Shown: in pieces, positions 1-8,213 of the stretch
Layout: the number at the start of each line of letters is the position of its first letter
Position numbering within the stretch: position 1 is the stretch's first letter
Assembly (NCBI GenBank): GCA_020346745.1
Contig: CP070787.1
Span: forward strand, 2,859,475-2,912,060
Length of the DNA stretch: 52,586 bases
Reading direction: 5' to 3'
Origin: Fidelibacterota bacterium
GTDB taxonomy: Bacteria; Fidelibacterota; Marinisomatia; SCGC-AAA003-L08; TS1B11
Program-made: the position numbers and the translations under genes
The notes under the pieces: model-generated
Database searches by the model: none
Told to the model about the DNA's origin: nothing
The model's input: the letters and a program-made list of their open reading frames with translations, nothing else

Positions 1-417
1 GCGGCGAGCGAAAAAGGTTATTACGATCAGGAGCAGGAAGATGCCGGCTCCCACCATGAAATCGCGGCGCAATCTCGCCGGACCGCGGAGCTCCACCTTT
101 GCTGGCTTTTCTACAGCGGGCTGACTGCTGATGGTGGCACTAAGATCTTCAAAAATGGTGATGTGTTGATCTTCGGGTTCACCCAGGTGCTCTTCCAGCT
201 GTTCCAGTATTTCCATCTCGTTAGCCCCGATGCCCCGGCAATAACTCCGCAGGAAGAGGCGAATGTATGTTTTGGGCAACACCTCGAATTCACCGCGCTC
301 GAGTGCTTCGAGAAATCGGATGTTGATCCGCGTGCTTTCCGCGATGTCTTCCAGATTGATTCCTTGGGCAATTCGAAGCTGCTTAAGCTGGTGGTAAAAG
401 GTTTCGGCCTGTTGCAT
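1..417 (-). CDS. RodZ-like HTH membrane protein, C-terminus cut by window edge
   Basis: Partial gene whose first 139 codons lie in the window. Residues about 8-66 match the N-terminal helix-turn-helix seen in RodZ-type proteins (LKQLRIAQGINLEDIA, then RINIRFLEALERGEFEVLP and YIRLFLRSYCRGIG). A hydrophobic segment at about 120-137 (MVGAGIFLLLIVITFF), preceded by basic residues, is the single expected membrane span. RodZ links the MreB cytoskeleton to the membrane in cell-shape control, but HTH proteins of this build also occur with other roles, so the function is inferred. The ATG at 417 is chosen because an in-frame TAA lies nine bases upstream. It lies 32 bases after the maf stop and is probably co-transcribed with maf and porU. 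Confidence 0.8.
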   Translation of the reverse strand, partial: MQQAETFYHQLKQLRIAQGINLEDIAESTRINIRFLEALERGEFEVLPKTYIRLFLRSYCRGIGANEMEILEQLEEHLGEPEDQHITIFEDLSATISSQPAVEKPAKVELRGPARLRRDFMVGAGIFLLLIVITFFARR

Positions 418-449
418 AAGATATTATGTTACATTCACATTTATCATGG

Positions 450-1043
450 TTACAAGGGCTTTATCGTCAGGAGGCTGGGCAATAATCCGTGCTCTTTGAG
501 GTGCATGTAGAAGCGTGCCAGCGGCAATCCAACCACATTGTGGTAGCAGCCGTTCACTTGCTTCACAAATATCCCACTCAAGTCCTGGATGCCATATGCC
601 CCGGCTTTATCAAGAGGCGGGTCGAGTGCAACGTAACGGTCTATCTCGGCGGTCTCCAGGGGATGAAACGTTACCTTGGTGGTCTCAATGAAACCGGAGT
701 GGTGCTTTTGATCAAGTAGCACCAGCGCGACCGCCGTTTTAACCAGATGGGTTTGTCCTGAGAGAGCTTGCAGCATGCGCCGCGCATCATCGGAATCTGT
801 TGGCTTGCCTAGGACCTCCCGACCAAGTACGACGATCGTATCAGCACCGACAACCAGATCTCCGGGAAAACGGCGAGCCACCAACCCCGCCTTTTCCTCC
901 GCCAGCCGCCGGCAAGTGGTCTCCGGATCTTCATCCGGGTGATGGGTCTCTTCGTATTCAGGTGCAACGATTTCAAATGGTATCTTCAGTCGTGTAACCA
1001 AGGCCTGCCGCCGGGGAGATGCAGAAGCCAGAATGATCTTCAT
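450..1043 (-). CDS. maf: Maf-family nucleoside triphosphate pyrophosphatase
   Basis: Protein of 197 residues. Maf/YhdE enzymes hydrolyse non-canonical or modified NTPs (typically dTTP/UTP or methylated forms) to the monophosphate and pyrophosphate in the cytoplasm. Visible family motifs are the N-terminal ILASASPRR, the GADTIVVLG segment with its catalytic Asp, GKP, and the C-terminal DKAGAYGIQ and NVVGLPLARF blocks. The start at 1043 gives MKIILASASPRR and makes an ATGA overlap with the stop of the upstream peptidase gene, suggesting translational coupling. A start 24 bases further upstream is possible but adds residues that homologues lack. Family assignment is firm; the exact substrate is not visible. 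Confidence 0.93.
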   Translation of the reverse strand: MKIILASASPRRQALVTRLKIPFEIVAPEYEETHHPDEDPETTCRRLAEEKAGLVARRFPGDLVVGADTIVVLGREVLGKPTDSDDARRMLQALSGQTHLVKTAVALVLLDQKHHSGFIETTKVTFHPLETAEIDRYVALDPPLDKAGAYGIQDLSGIFVKQVNGCYHNVVGLPLARFYMHLKEHGLLPSLLTIKPL

Positions 1044-4000
1044 CGCAGGCGCGCCAGTCGTCCCCATTTGGTCACCGCCTGACCATCAGCATCAACCTTG
1101 AAATGATACAGATAGGTACCGTTGGCGATCTGGTCACCGAATTCATCCCTGCCATCCCAATAGATACGCTGGGGACCGGCGCGGCTGGCAAAAGCCTCCA
1201 GGGTCCGGATCTTGATCCCGTTGAGCGTGAAGATCGTAATCGTCACGTCCGCAGGGATGCCAAGAGTGAATACGAAATCGGTTGCCGCGGGAAACGGATT
1301 AGGGAAGTTAAAAACATCGGTTACCACCTGTTCCTGGCTGAGGGATAAATGGAGTGTGAGTCCGGAAACCGATTTGTTATTCGCACCGTCCCAGGCTTCC
1401 ACATTCAGCTCGTGACTGCCGGACAAGGTCGGATCGAATTGGTAGGGGAACCGGCCGGTGGTATGGCTGTCGGTATTATACTGAAACAGGGGGTCCATCA
1501 CCTCTGAGGTTGACTCATCGTCTATCCACAAACGGATAGCGTGACCCACTTCTCCGGTGAGATTGATACCCCGGGGATCCGAGAGCTCCACTTCTATCTG
1601 TACCCCTTCCGGCAATGCGTCGCCTGATACGAGTGCCCGATCTTCCCAGAAGGCGCTAATTAACGGGCCGATGTCGTCAGAGATGGTCGTATCCGTGCCC
1701 TGAATGGTCAATGTATCCTGGTAGCCGATTTGTTCGAACAGGGTACCTTCCTGCTGCGACCACGCGTACGCAATAATTGAAGCTTTCTCCGTGTAGCTGT
1801 AGCTGATATCCTTGGGGACGACGAATTGTCCCTGGAATCTGCCGCCGGAAACGGTTGCCCCGCCCCGGAAGATAGGGGCCCCCGCTAGTGAATACGAGAT
1901 GGAGCGTAACGAATTTTCAAGGGTGCGGTACTCCCTGACGACCTGCCGGGGTGCATCGAGCACGGTGATCAGGCATTCACCGATGGCCATGTTCCCATTG
2001 CCAGTTGAGCCCGAGTAGCTGGTCTTACCCAGTGCCCTGAGGGTATTGGGAGAGATAGGATCGAGGGTGAGTGGTTCCTTGGGAAAGGCGACTTGGATGG
2101 CCGGATCACCGAACAGGTGGAATTTTTCATCACCATCGCCCCCCGATTTTGTTCTCTGCAGAATTTCACCGATTCGCAGGGTAGAAGGTTCCAGCCCTGG
2201 GAAGGTCTGAGAGAAGAGTTCTCTGATGAATCTGAAGTTTTCCGAGGCGTATACGGCACGGACGGCAGATACGACCGCAATAGCGGCGATCTCACCACTC
2301 GCGGAGAGGACCTCACTCATACTGGGCGTTTGCAGCTGGTCAAACCGACCCCAGGTGCAAGTTCCGGCAAACCACACCGGAAGGCGACTACCCGGTTCAA
2401 GTCGCGTCCGGTCACGGTCCATCTTGAGCAGTTGTTCCTGGGCCCACTGGCTGGAGCCTCCGTGACCCAGGTAATTGATCAGGGTGATACCCTGGTTGAC
2501 GCTGCGGATCAGATCCTCTGTGGCATCCGGCTTGATAACGGTGTTGGTGGCTGGATCGAGGATCTTGGCATACTCCGTTAGATACAATTTTTCAACCTGT
2601 AGATAGGGGGGGACCGATTGTGCCAGGCCTTCAGTCTCGGCGATAAAAACGGGTTCATCGTTGTTGGGGCGGACGGGATCGTCAGCGGCCAGCAGGATTC
2701 GCTGGCGCCAGGAACCTGGTTCCGGCGAGACCATATAGGTTCGAATCAGGTCTACGACCTGCTCTGCTTCATCCGGAAGGGAAACGGCGATGCGCCCGAT
2801 GCCCATGTCTGGCAGGGGTGAGCTCACCGGGATGGAGTCGAGGTACACAAAGGCGTCGTCAACGGTGCGGGAACTGATTTCGGACGAGCCATCCACCTGG
2901 TACGTGGGCACCAGGTTGCTGCTGATCCCGGACAGGTTACGATAGTCAAAGTCGCCATCGCCGAACAGGACGACCAGCCGCGGGGCGGGCTGTTGGTAGT
3001 TCTCGGAAGCCCATCTGAGAAAGGCACGAATGGCCAGCGGATCGGCCACACCCCCGGAAAATTCTTCATAAACCTCGCTGACGGTTGTTACCAGGGTTGA
3101 TAGGCGCCGCTCAGGCTGTACTTCATAAGAGTGGATCGCTGCCAGATCATTGGCTTCCGCAAGCAAGCTGGCATGGGTGAGAATGATATAATCAGCTTGG
3201 TGCGTGGATTGCCTGAGGGTAGTGAAGTCCAACTCCGGGAAATAGGTGGGGATTTCCGGTTCCACTAGCTGTTCGTCGGTTGCACCGGTATACAGACGCC
3301 GACTACCTAAATCATCCGTTGTGAACTTCCAGTTGTTGTTCGCCGGGGAGAGCTGCTGGATGATCGGCAATGTTGGATCGGTGATGTCCAGCACCAATGG
3401 CTGGCTCGAGAAACCGGATACTTCCACGTTCGCTGGCCCCTCGAATGGAACGGTTAGAAAGGTCAGAGTGTTCTCATCAGCGACCAGATTGAGACCATAG
3501 TCTATTTGAGCCCAGTCCAGCCATACCTCTTCACGGGGATCATCACTAATGCTGATGTTGTTCAAGGTGACCACGTTCTGGCCTGTCGCCACGGCGGACG
3601 CGATGGCGTTAATGCCGGGACTTAAGACCATATTACTGTGAGCACTCCCGGAAGCGACGGTCAGTTGGACATTATTCAGGACCAACGCCACCCGGTGGGA
3701 GCCGCGTTCATTACCGCCTCGAAGACGGACCGTTAACTCAGTTGTATCGGCGGTGCGCAAGTTTGGGGTAGGAAGAATCAGGGTGAATGAAGTGCCGTTT
3801 CCGATGGCGGTCTCATGCCAGACCGGACCGGAGTCATAGCCATTGAATATGTCGACCTCATGACGATAGCTGATACGGCCGCGGGTGACTGTTTCGTTGG
3901 AAGACAGATAGTCCGGGCCTTGGCTCATCCGTAAGCCCGCGGCACTGCCTGAACCCTCCGGTATAAATAACCAAACGTAAGCCATATTGGTGTATGGATT

Positions 4001-4876
4001 CTGGATATAGCGGAACTCGCCGCTGATCAGGTCAAAACCTCGTGGCCCCCGGGCATAGAAAAGGACATCATCATCAGCATTCAACAGATTGTCACCGCCA
4101 TCCCGGACATGGATGGCGATTTCAGTAAGATTGTCCTGTAAAGGCGCACCTACCTGACTGGGCATCGGCCGCCCGAGAGAAGTTGGAGCAAAAAGACGCA
4201 GCCCGCGGGAATCCAGTCCGTCCAGATCGACGCCTGCCGCAGACAGATAACTGCCTGTTAAATGGTATAGGGCGTCCCCACGGACAGGGATTTTAAGCCA
4301 TGATCCGCCGGTGGGAATGTCCTCCCTGAGTCGCCTTTGAAGAGGCCGGGCCTGTGATTCGGCCCGTATCAGGATGCGATTCGCAATCCGGGTGGCGAGC
4401 GAGGCAGGGCTAACAGGATCAAGCCGGCTATCTTCAGGCCGGTGATGGATGGCGACCTCGAGCCGGGCTTCCTTGAGGATCTCCAAGCGGCCGTTTTCGA
4501 TACGCCAGGGGAATAGATCCAGGAGTACCACCCTGATCAGTCCCCATGCCTGGGGCGAGTGGACTTTCAAGTCCGGAACGGTGGGTAGTGATGATGGGTC
4601 TCCTTCAACCGGTACCCAGCGGCTCCCGATCATACGAACGGAGACCCTATCGGTGTTCCGTGCGGATAGTACCCAGCGGTAGATACCGACGGAGAGGCCT
4701 TCTATATCAATTGTGGTTGTCTGGGTGCTCAGGTGATAGGTTCGGCCTTCCTCAACATGCGGTTGGCTGTATTCATCAGTAACATCTAGAATAATGATTT
4801 CGTTGCGCCAGTCGTCGCCAAGGGCAGGTACGCTGAGCAGAAGTATGGCAACTAGTAACGCGGCTATGCGTTGCAT
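1040..4876 (-). CDS. porU: PorU-like C25 (gingipain-family) peptidase, type IX secretion
   Basis: Protein of 1278 residues with an N-terminal signal peptide (MQRIAALLVAILLLSVPALG). The C25 peptidase core lies at about residues 555-910. It keeps the catalytic pair: His805 in NYLGHGGSSQW and Cys840 in WFAGTCTWGRFD. The last 80 or so residues form a FlgD-like/sorting-type beta domain (FNFPNPFPAATDFVF, then YWDGRDEFGDQIANGTYLY). In the type IX secretion system PorU is the outer-membrane sortase that removes C-terminal signals of cargo and attaches it to the surface; that role is taken from the family. The gene is divergent from the SDR gene and heads porU-maf-rodZ-like. A secreted C25 protease rather than the sortase itself is the main alternative. 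Confidence 0.82.
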   Translation of the reverse strand: MQRIAALLVAILLLSVPALGDDWRNEIIILDVTDEYSQPHVEEGRTYHLSTQTTTIDIEGLSVGIYRWVLSARNTDRVSVRMIGSRWVPVEGDPSSLPTVPDLKVHSPQAWGLIRVVLLDLFPWRIENGRLEILKEARLEVAIHHRPEDSRLDPVSPASLATRIANRILIRAESQARPLQRRLREDIPTGGSWLKIPVRGDALYHLTGSYLSAAGVDLDGLDSRGLRLFAPTSLGRPMPSQVGAPLQDNLTEIAIHVRDGGDNLLNADDDVLFYARGPRGFDLISGEFRYIQNPYTNMAYVWLFIPEGSGSAAGLRMSQGPDYLSSNETVTRGRISYRHEVDIFNGYDSGPVWHETAIGNGTSFTLILPTPNLRTADTTELTVRLRGGNERGSHRVALVLNNVQLTVASGSAHSNMVLSPGINAIASAVATGQNVVTLNNISISDDPREEVWLDWAQIDYGLNLVADENTLTFLTVPFEGPANVEVSGFSSQPLVLDITDPTLPIIQQLSPANNNWKFTTDDLGSRRLYTGATDEQLVEPEIPTYFPELDFTTLRQSTHQADYIILTHASLLAEANDLAAIHSYEVQPERRLSTLVTTVSEVYEEFSGGVADPLAIRAFLRWASENYQQPAPRLVVLFGDGDFDYRNLSGISSNLVPTYQVDGSSEISSRTVDDAFVYLDSIPVSSPLPDMGIGRIAVSLPDEAEQVVDLIRTYMVSPEPGSWRQRILLAADDPVRPNNDEPVFIAETEGLAQSVPPYLQVEKLYLTEYAKILDPATNTVIKPDATEDLIRSVNQGITLINYLGHGGSSQWAQEQLLKMDRDRTRLEPGSRLPVWFAGTCTWGRFDQLQTPSMSEVLSASGEIAAIAVVSAVRAVYASENFRFIRELFSQTFPGLEPSTLRIGEILQRTKSGGDGDEKFHLFGDPAIQVAFPKEPLTLDPISPNTLRALGKTSYSGSTGNGNMAIGECLITVLDAPRQVVREYRTLENSLRSISYSLAGAPIFRGGATVSGGRFQGQFVVPKDISYSYTEKASIIAYAWSQQEGTLFEQIGYQDTLTIQGTDTTISDDIGPLISAFWEDRALVSGDALPEGVQIEVELSDPRGINLTGEVGHAIRLWIDDESTSEVMDPLFQYNTDSHTTGRFPYQFDPTLSGSHELNVEAWDGANNKSVSGLTLHLSLSQEQVVTDVFNFPNPFPAATDFVFTLGIPADVTITIFTLNGIKIRTLEAFASRAGPQRIYWDGRDEFGDQIANGTYLYHFKVDADGQAVTKWGRLARLR

Positions 4877-5009
4877 GGGTGCGAATTTACGCGAAGCAAG
4901 CTAAGTTCGTCCCGGTTTTCTTGGGTTTATGTCGGCGTGACAGTAACTTGACGAGTAGCTTACTTCTCCACCAGAATGATATTGGATCAATCCAGATGAG
5001 AATATAACC
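4877..5009. other. Divergent intergenic spacer (porU / SDR)
   Basis: These 133 bases separate two divergently oriented genes and should hold both promoters. A TTGACG hexamer at 4948-4953 resembles a -35 box for the rightward gene, but no good -10 box lies 16-18 bases further on. No structured RNA, tRNA or small reading frame was recognised. Confidence 0.4.
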
Positions 5010-5714
5010 ATGTCGTCCTCTATCATCATTACGGGCGCCAGCTCGGGTATCGGGCGTGCCGTATCCAAGCGGCTGGCTCATTGGGATGGTTGTCTGGTCC
5101 TTACGGGTCGTTCGCGACAGCGTCTGGAAGAAGCCAAGGCCCAGGTGGAGGAGCACGGTGGACGTGCAGCGGTTTTTCCCTGTGACCTGACCGAACCGGC
5201 CTCTGTTGACGATCTGGTAGCTTATGCCGAGACCCAGGATTCGGTCTACGGAGTGATCATGTCAGCCGGAGCCGGCACCTATGGGAAGGTCGAGGATCAA
5301 TCCGCCGGTGAGTGGAGTCACGTTCTGGAGGTGAATCTTCTGGGACCCTACCATCTTGCCCGGACAGCCTTGCCCAGAATGGCTACCAGGGAAAAGGGGC
5401 ATTTTGTCTTCATCAATTCGGTAGCTGGATTCAAGACCTTTCCTGGTAACAGTGCTTACGTGGCGGCCAAGCATGGTTTGCGCGGTTTCGCCGAGACACT
5501 GCGCCTGGAGGCACGTGAGTACCGGATAAAGGTCACGAGTATCTTTCCTGGAGCCACTAACACAGAGTGGTGGGACAAGCAGGAGGGGGACTTTCCGAGG
5601 AAACGGATGCTCGATGTTGATGATGTTGCTGCAGCGGTGGATTTTGCGCTCAATTTCAGCAAAAAAGGAGTGGTGGAAGAACTGGTATTGCGCCATCGGG
5701 CAGGGGATTTTTAA
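5010..5714 (+). CDS. SDR-family NAD(P)-dependent oxidoreductase
   Basis: Classical short-chain dehydrogenase of 234 residues. The Rossmann nucleotide-binding motif TGASSGIG is at residues 8-15, an NAG-like turn at 85-89 (SAGAG), and the catalytic set is Asn109, Ser137, Tyr150 and Lys154 (YVAAK). The arginine at 34 after the second strand (LTGRSRQRL) suggests NADPH preference, which is inference. The substrate cannot be read from the sequence; proteins like this are often annotated as 3-oxoacyl-ACP-reductase-like. It stands alone between a divergent gene and a leader of nearly 300 bases, so it is probably a single-gene transcript. Confidence 0.9.
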   Translation: MSSSIIITGASSGIGRAVSKRLAHWDGCLVLTGRSRQRLEEAKAQVEEHGGRAAVFPCDLTEPASVDDLVAYAETQDSVYGVIMSAGAGTYGKVEDQSAGEWSHVLEVNLLGPYHLARTALPRMATREKGHFVFINSVAGFKTFPGNSAYVAAKHGLRGFAETLRLEAREYRIKVTSIFPGATNTEWWDKQEGDFPRKRMLDVDDVAAAVDFALNFSKKGVVEELVLRHRAGDF

Positions 5715-5770
5715 TCTGGTCTCATCGAGTGCCATTTGCGGGCGGCAATTCTCTTGCAATCAGAGTTTGA

Positions 5771-5801
5771 ATTCTTCTAAGTTCAAAAGCTATAGAAGAA
5801 T
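5771..5801 (+). repeat. Inverted repeat A, 9-bp stem, competes with repeat B
   Basis: ATTCTTCTA at 5771-5779 is the exact reverse complement of TAGAAGAAT at 5793-5801, leaving a 13-base loop. The right arm shares 5793-5799 with the left arm of the next inverted repeat, so both hairpins cannot form at once. Confidence 0.55.
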
Positions 5802-5832
5802 AATCTAAGGCTCGTTCCTTCATCTTCTATAG
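5790..5832 (+). repeat. Inverted repeat B, perfect 10-bp stem, 23-base loop
   Basis: CTATAGAAGA at 5790-5799 pairs perfectly with TCTTCTATAG at 5823-5832. It shares its left arm with inverted repeat A. No T-run follows, so it is not an intrinsic terminator. It could be an RNA switch or a DNA operator close to the weak promoter suggested at 5767-5796. Confidence 0.6.
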
Positions 5833-5994
5833 GGCACCTGAGAGCCTTGGGGTGAACTCCCATACTCCGTTGGCAGGTGGATGGAACCCGGTGTTCGGTA
5901 AGTAATTTTCGGGCTAATCAGGAAGTCAAGCGGTCAAGTTCTGGAGTGCTACAGCGCAGCCGGGATTGGCAGTTTGCAGAGTTTATGAGTTTGT

Positions 5995-6000
5995 AAGGAG
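5995..6000 (+). promoter_or_regulatory. Ribosome binding site that fixes the TTG start of rpsP
   Basis: AAGGAG at 5995-6000 lies seven bases before TTG at 6008. No comparable site precedes the ATG at 5966. S16 proteins begin with a short stretch like MAVKIRLKR, which the TTG start gives exactly. Confidence 0.8.
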
Positions 6001-6007
6001 AATACGA

Positions 6008-6916
6008 TTGGCGGTTAAGATTCGTTTAAAGCGCCTTGGGCGGCGGAAGCGGCCCTTTTTTCGTGTTGTGGCCATTGATTCGCGCAGCCGCCGGGATGGG
6101 GCTGAAATCGAACGATTAGGTTGGTATGATCCGCTGGTTGATAGCGGTGAGCAGTTTCAGTTGAATGAGGATCGGATCTTTCATTGGCTGGAAGTGGGCG
6201 CCCAGCCATCAAAGGCGGCACATAAGCTTCTTTCCCAAGCGGGGCTCAATCTCAAATGGCACTTGAAGCGAAACGGCAAAAGCGCTGAGGAGATCGAGGC
6301 GGCATTTGAGGAATGGCGAAAAGAGCAGCTGGATCGCCAGCGCCGGAAGGAAGCCGCGGAGGCCCAGAAGAAGCGGGCAGCGGAAGTGAAGGAAGCGCCA
6401 GCAGCTGAAGAGGAGTCTGCTGCTGAAGAAAAGGCCGCAGCAGAAGTAGTATCGGCGGAAGCGGAAGTGAAGGAAGCACCAGCGGCTGAAGACAAGCCTG
6501 CCACTGAAGAACAGGTCGCAGAAGAAGTCTCAGCGGAAGAGGTAGCTCAGGCAGAACCCCCATCCGAAGCTCAAGCTGACGAGCCCGAAGAGGCGGCCTC
6601 GGAACCGGAAGAGGAATCTGCCAGCCAGGAGGAAGTCGAGGCTGCAGACAAGGCCGACGCCGCAGAAGCGGTGGCAGCTGAGGAAGCGGTACCCGAGGAA
6701 GAGTCTCCGACTGGCGAAGAAGTGGAGGCCAAGACCGAGACTACAACCGAAACACCAGTCAAAGAAGATGTGGCCTCTGAGGAGACCGCATCGGACACTC
6801 CTCCGGATGAAGCTGGCGGTAAAGAGACTAAGGCGGATGAGCAATCTGGGGCTGAGGATATGGAACCAGCCGACTCGGATGAATCTGCCGCGGAAGAGGA
6901 GAGCAAGGAAGAGTAG
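6008..6916 (+). CDS. rpsP: 30S ribosomal protein S16 with long acidic Ala/Glu-rich tail
   Basis: Protein of 302 residues. Residues 1 to about 85 are a normal S16 core (VKIRLKRLGRRKRPFFRVV, then IERLGWYDP, QPSKAAHKLLSQAGL), a 16S rRNA-binding protein of the 30S body. A basic, helical linker (about 90-123) leads into roughly 180 residues made mostly of Ala, Glu, Ser, Asp and Pro, predicted disordered and strongly negative. S16 is normally about 80-90 residues; extended tails occur in some FCB-group bacteria, but this one is long and includes a 27-residue tandem duplication. The start is TTG, supported by a well-placed AAGGAG; the ATG 42 bases upstream would add a non-homologous segment. First gene of rpsP-rimM-trmD-rplS. 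Confidence 0.93.
   Translation: MAVKIRLKRLGRRKRPFFRVVAIDSRSRRDGAEIERLGWYDPLVDSGEQFQLNEDRIFHWLEVGAQPSKAAHKLLSQAGLNLKWHLKRNGKSAEEIEAAFEEWRKEQLDRQRRKEAAEAQKKRAAEVKEAPAAEEESAAEEKAAAEVVSAEAEVKEAPAAEDKPATEEQVAEEVSAEEVAQAEPPSEAQADEPEEAASEPEEESASQEEVEAADKADAAEAVAAEEAVPEEESPTGEEVEAKTETTTETPVKEDVASEETASDTPPDEAGGKETKADEQSGAEDMEPADSDESAAEEESKEE
6380..6541 (+). repeat. Two-copy 81-bp tandem repeat in the rpsP tail
   Basis: Unit 1 (6380-6460) and unit 2 (6461-6541) are in-frame 27-codon copies. Both begin AEVKEAPAAE, encoded by nearly identical DNA (31 bases at 6380-6410 and 6461-6491 with two mismatches). Both end with a V-S-A-E segment after a more diverged middle. The head of the unit is conserved at DNA level, suggesting a fairly recent duplication. 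Confidence 0.75.
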
Positions 6917-6951
6917 CTGCTGTCTTCAAGCAACTGTAGAAATGCTCCGCA

Positions 6952-7479
6952 ATGAACCGGCTCATTCACAAGATGAAGTACTTTCCAGTAGGGACCATCC
7001 TGAGGGGACATGGTCTGATGGGCGAAGTGAGGATCAATCCTACCATCAGTGATCTGGACATCTTGAGTGATGGCCTCACCTTGATGGCGACTTTCCCTGA
7101 CGGTCGGGTACAGAATCTGAACCTGACGAAGGTGCGCTTGCATGGTGGAAAGGTGCTGTTGAGTTTCGAGGGCATCAAGGATCGCAATGAGGCGGATGCA
7201 ATTAGGGGCGCAGAGTTATCCATTGCTCGCGAGAACTTGCCGTCTTTGGAAGAGGGCGAGTTCTATCTTGGTGACCTTGTTGGCTACACGGTGGCGATGG
7301 AGGACGGCACGGTCCTCGGGCTGGTTGAGGATGTATGGGACCTGCCCGCCAATGAAGTTCTCCGAGTGGTTCATAATGGCCGGGAGGTGCTGATTCCCCT
7401 GATTGATGAGGTGCTGACCGAAATCGATCATTCCGGTCGCCGGCTGGTCATCTCGGCTATGGAAGGACTCCTGGATTGA
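6952..7479 (+). CDS. rimM: Ribosome maturation factor RimM
   Basis: Protein of 175 residues. RimM binds S19/16S rRNA and aids 30S head maturation. The N-terminal RimM beta-barrel carries the typical VGTILRGHGLMGEVRI block (about residues 13-28). The C-terminal PRC-barrel includes GEFYLGDLVGYTV, LPANEVLRV and VLIPLIDEVLTEID. Neither possible start has a strong ribosome site; ATG 6952 is used here, while ATG 6973 would give MKYFPVGTILRG, closer to most homologues. It follows rpsP by 35 bases and overlaps the trmD start by four bases, the conserved order rpsP-rimM-trmD-rplS. Confidence 0.93.
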   Translation: MNRLIHKMKYFPVGTILRGHGLMGEVRINPTISDLDILSDGLTLMATFPDGRVQNLNLTKVRLHGGKVLLSFEGIKDRNEADAIRGAELSIARENLPSLEEGEFYLGDLVGYTVAMEDGTVLGLVEDVWDLPANEVLRVVHNGREVLIPLIDEVLTEIDHSGRRLVISAMEGLLD

Positions 7480-8213
7480 GCCTGCGCATTGATATAATAA
7501 CTCCTTTCCCCAAGTTGGTGGAAGAGGTGGTCACAACCAGTATTCTGGGTCGGGCCAGTGATAAGGGCAGGGTCAGTTACGTTCTGCATAACCTGTACGA
7601 GTTTGCCGACCCGCCGCATAACAAGATTGATGATGAGCCTTATGGCGGCGGTGTGGGCATGATACTGAAACCCGAGCCCGTCTTTCGGGCTTTTGACCGG
7701 GTGCTGGAGCAATCAAGTGAGTCAGCCGCGGGACCGAGGATTATATTCCCCACGCCCGACGGCAAGCCTTTCACTCAAGCGGATGCCGAGGAACTGGCCC
7801 AATCCGAGCAGCTGGTCTTCATCTGCGGACACTACAAGGGCATCGACCAACGGATTCGCGATGAGCTGGTTACAGACGAATATTCCATTGGAGATTTCGT
7901 GGTATCCGGAGGTGAGCTGCCCGCTCTTCTTATACTGGATGCCATCGTGCGCCTTCAGGTTGGCGTACTGAGCTCTATGGAATCGGCGGAGACAGATTCA
8001 TTCAGCAGTGATCTTCTCGATGGACCGCACTACACGCGGCCTAGAGAGTTCCGTGGGTTGGCTGTACCGGAGATCCTCCTGTCTGGCCACCATGGTGAGA
8101 TCACCAACTGGCGACTGGAACGGCGCAGAGATCAGACCCGGAAGAGGCGCCCTGATTTGTGGCGGAAACAAATGAAAATTGAACGGCAAGCGTTGGAGCA
8201 GGATGATGGATAA
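7476..8213 (+). CDS. trmD: tRNA (guanine-N1)-methyltransferase TrmD
   Basis: Protein of 245 residues that methylates G37 of tRNAs using S-adenosylmethionine, preventing +1 frameshifts. SPOUT-family trefoil-knot motifs are visible: [29 protein letters not shown] and the knot segment [17 protein letters not shown] with its C-terminal helical domain ([11 protein letters not shown]). The start is TTG at 7476, overlapping the rimM TGA, with a GGAAGGA-like ribosome site upstream, so coupling to rimM is likely. Its last ten or so codons overlap the start of rplS. Confidence 0.95.
   Translation: MSLRIDIITPFPKLVEEVVTTSILGRASDKGRVSYVLHNLYEFADPPHNKIDDEPYGGGVGMILKPEPVFRAFDRVLEQSSESAAGPRIIFPTPDGKPFTQADAEELAQSEQLVFICGHYKGIDQRIRDELVTDEYSIGDFVVSGGELPALLILDAIVRLQVGVLSSMESAETDSFSSDLLDGPHYTRPREFRGLAVPEILLSGHHGEITNWRLERRRDQTRKRRPDLWRKQMKIERQALEQDDG

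Larger units (their letters stand above)
5715..6007 (+). other. Long rpsP leader without a gene; possible structured RNA
   Basis: Almost 300 bases lie between the SDR stop and the rpsP start. They contain no convincing reading frame. They hold competing inverted repeats at 5771-5832, a distal pairing CACCTG/CAGGTG (about 5835-5840 with 5874-5879), and a direct repeat of GTCAAG at 5925 and 5933. A weak sigma70-like pair, TTGAAT at 5767-5772 and TATAGA at 5791-5796 with an 18-base spacer, could be a promoter overlapping the repeats. I compared the stretch from memory with SRP RNA, 6S, tmRNA, TPP, cobalamin, FMN, glycine, fluoride and GEMM elements and saw no match. It may hold an uncharacterised leader or promoter/operator region for the ribosomal operon. 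Confidence 0.45.

Noticed and set aside
163-719. Plus-strand open frames of 76-115 codons
   Set aside because: They are antisense to the RodZ-like and maf genes, which have clear family motifs.
5833-5960. TPP riboswitch or SRP RNA in the rpsP leader
   Set aside because: A CTGAGAG near 5837 recalls the TPP motif, but the other conserved TPP segments are absent, and the SRP signature GGUCAGGUCCGGAAGG is missing.
6181-6844. Several Ala/Ser- or Leu-rich minus-strand open frames
   Set aside because: They are antisense to the repetitive GAA/GCA codons of the rpsP tail, which removes stop codons from the other frames.
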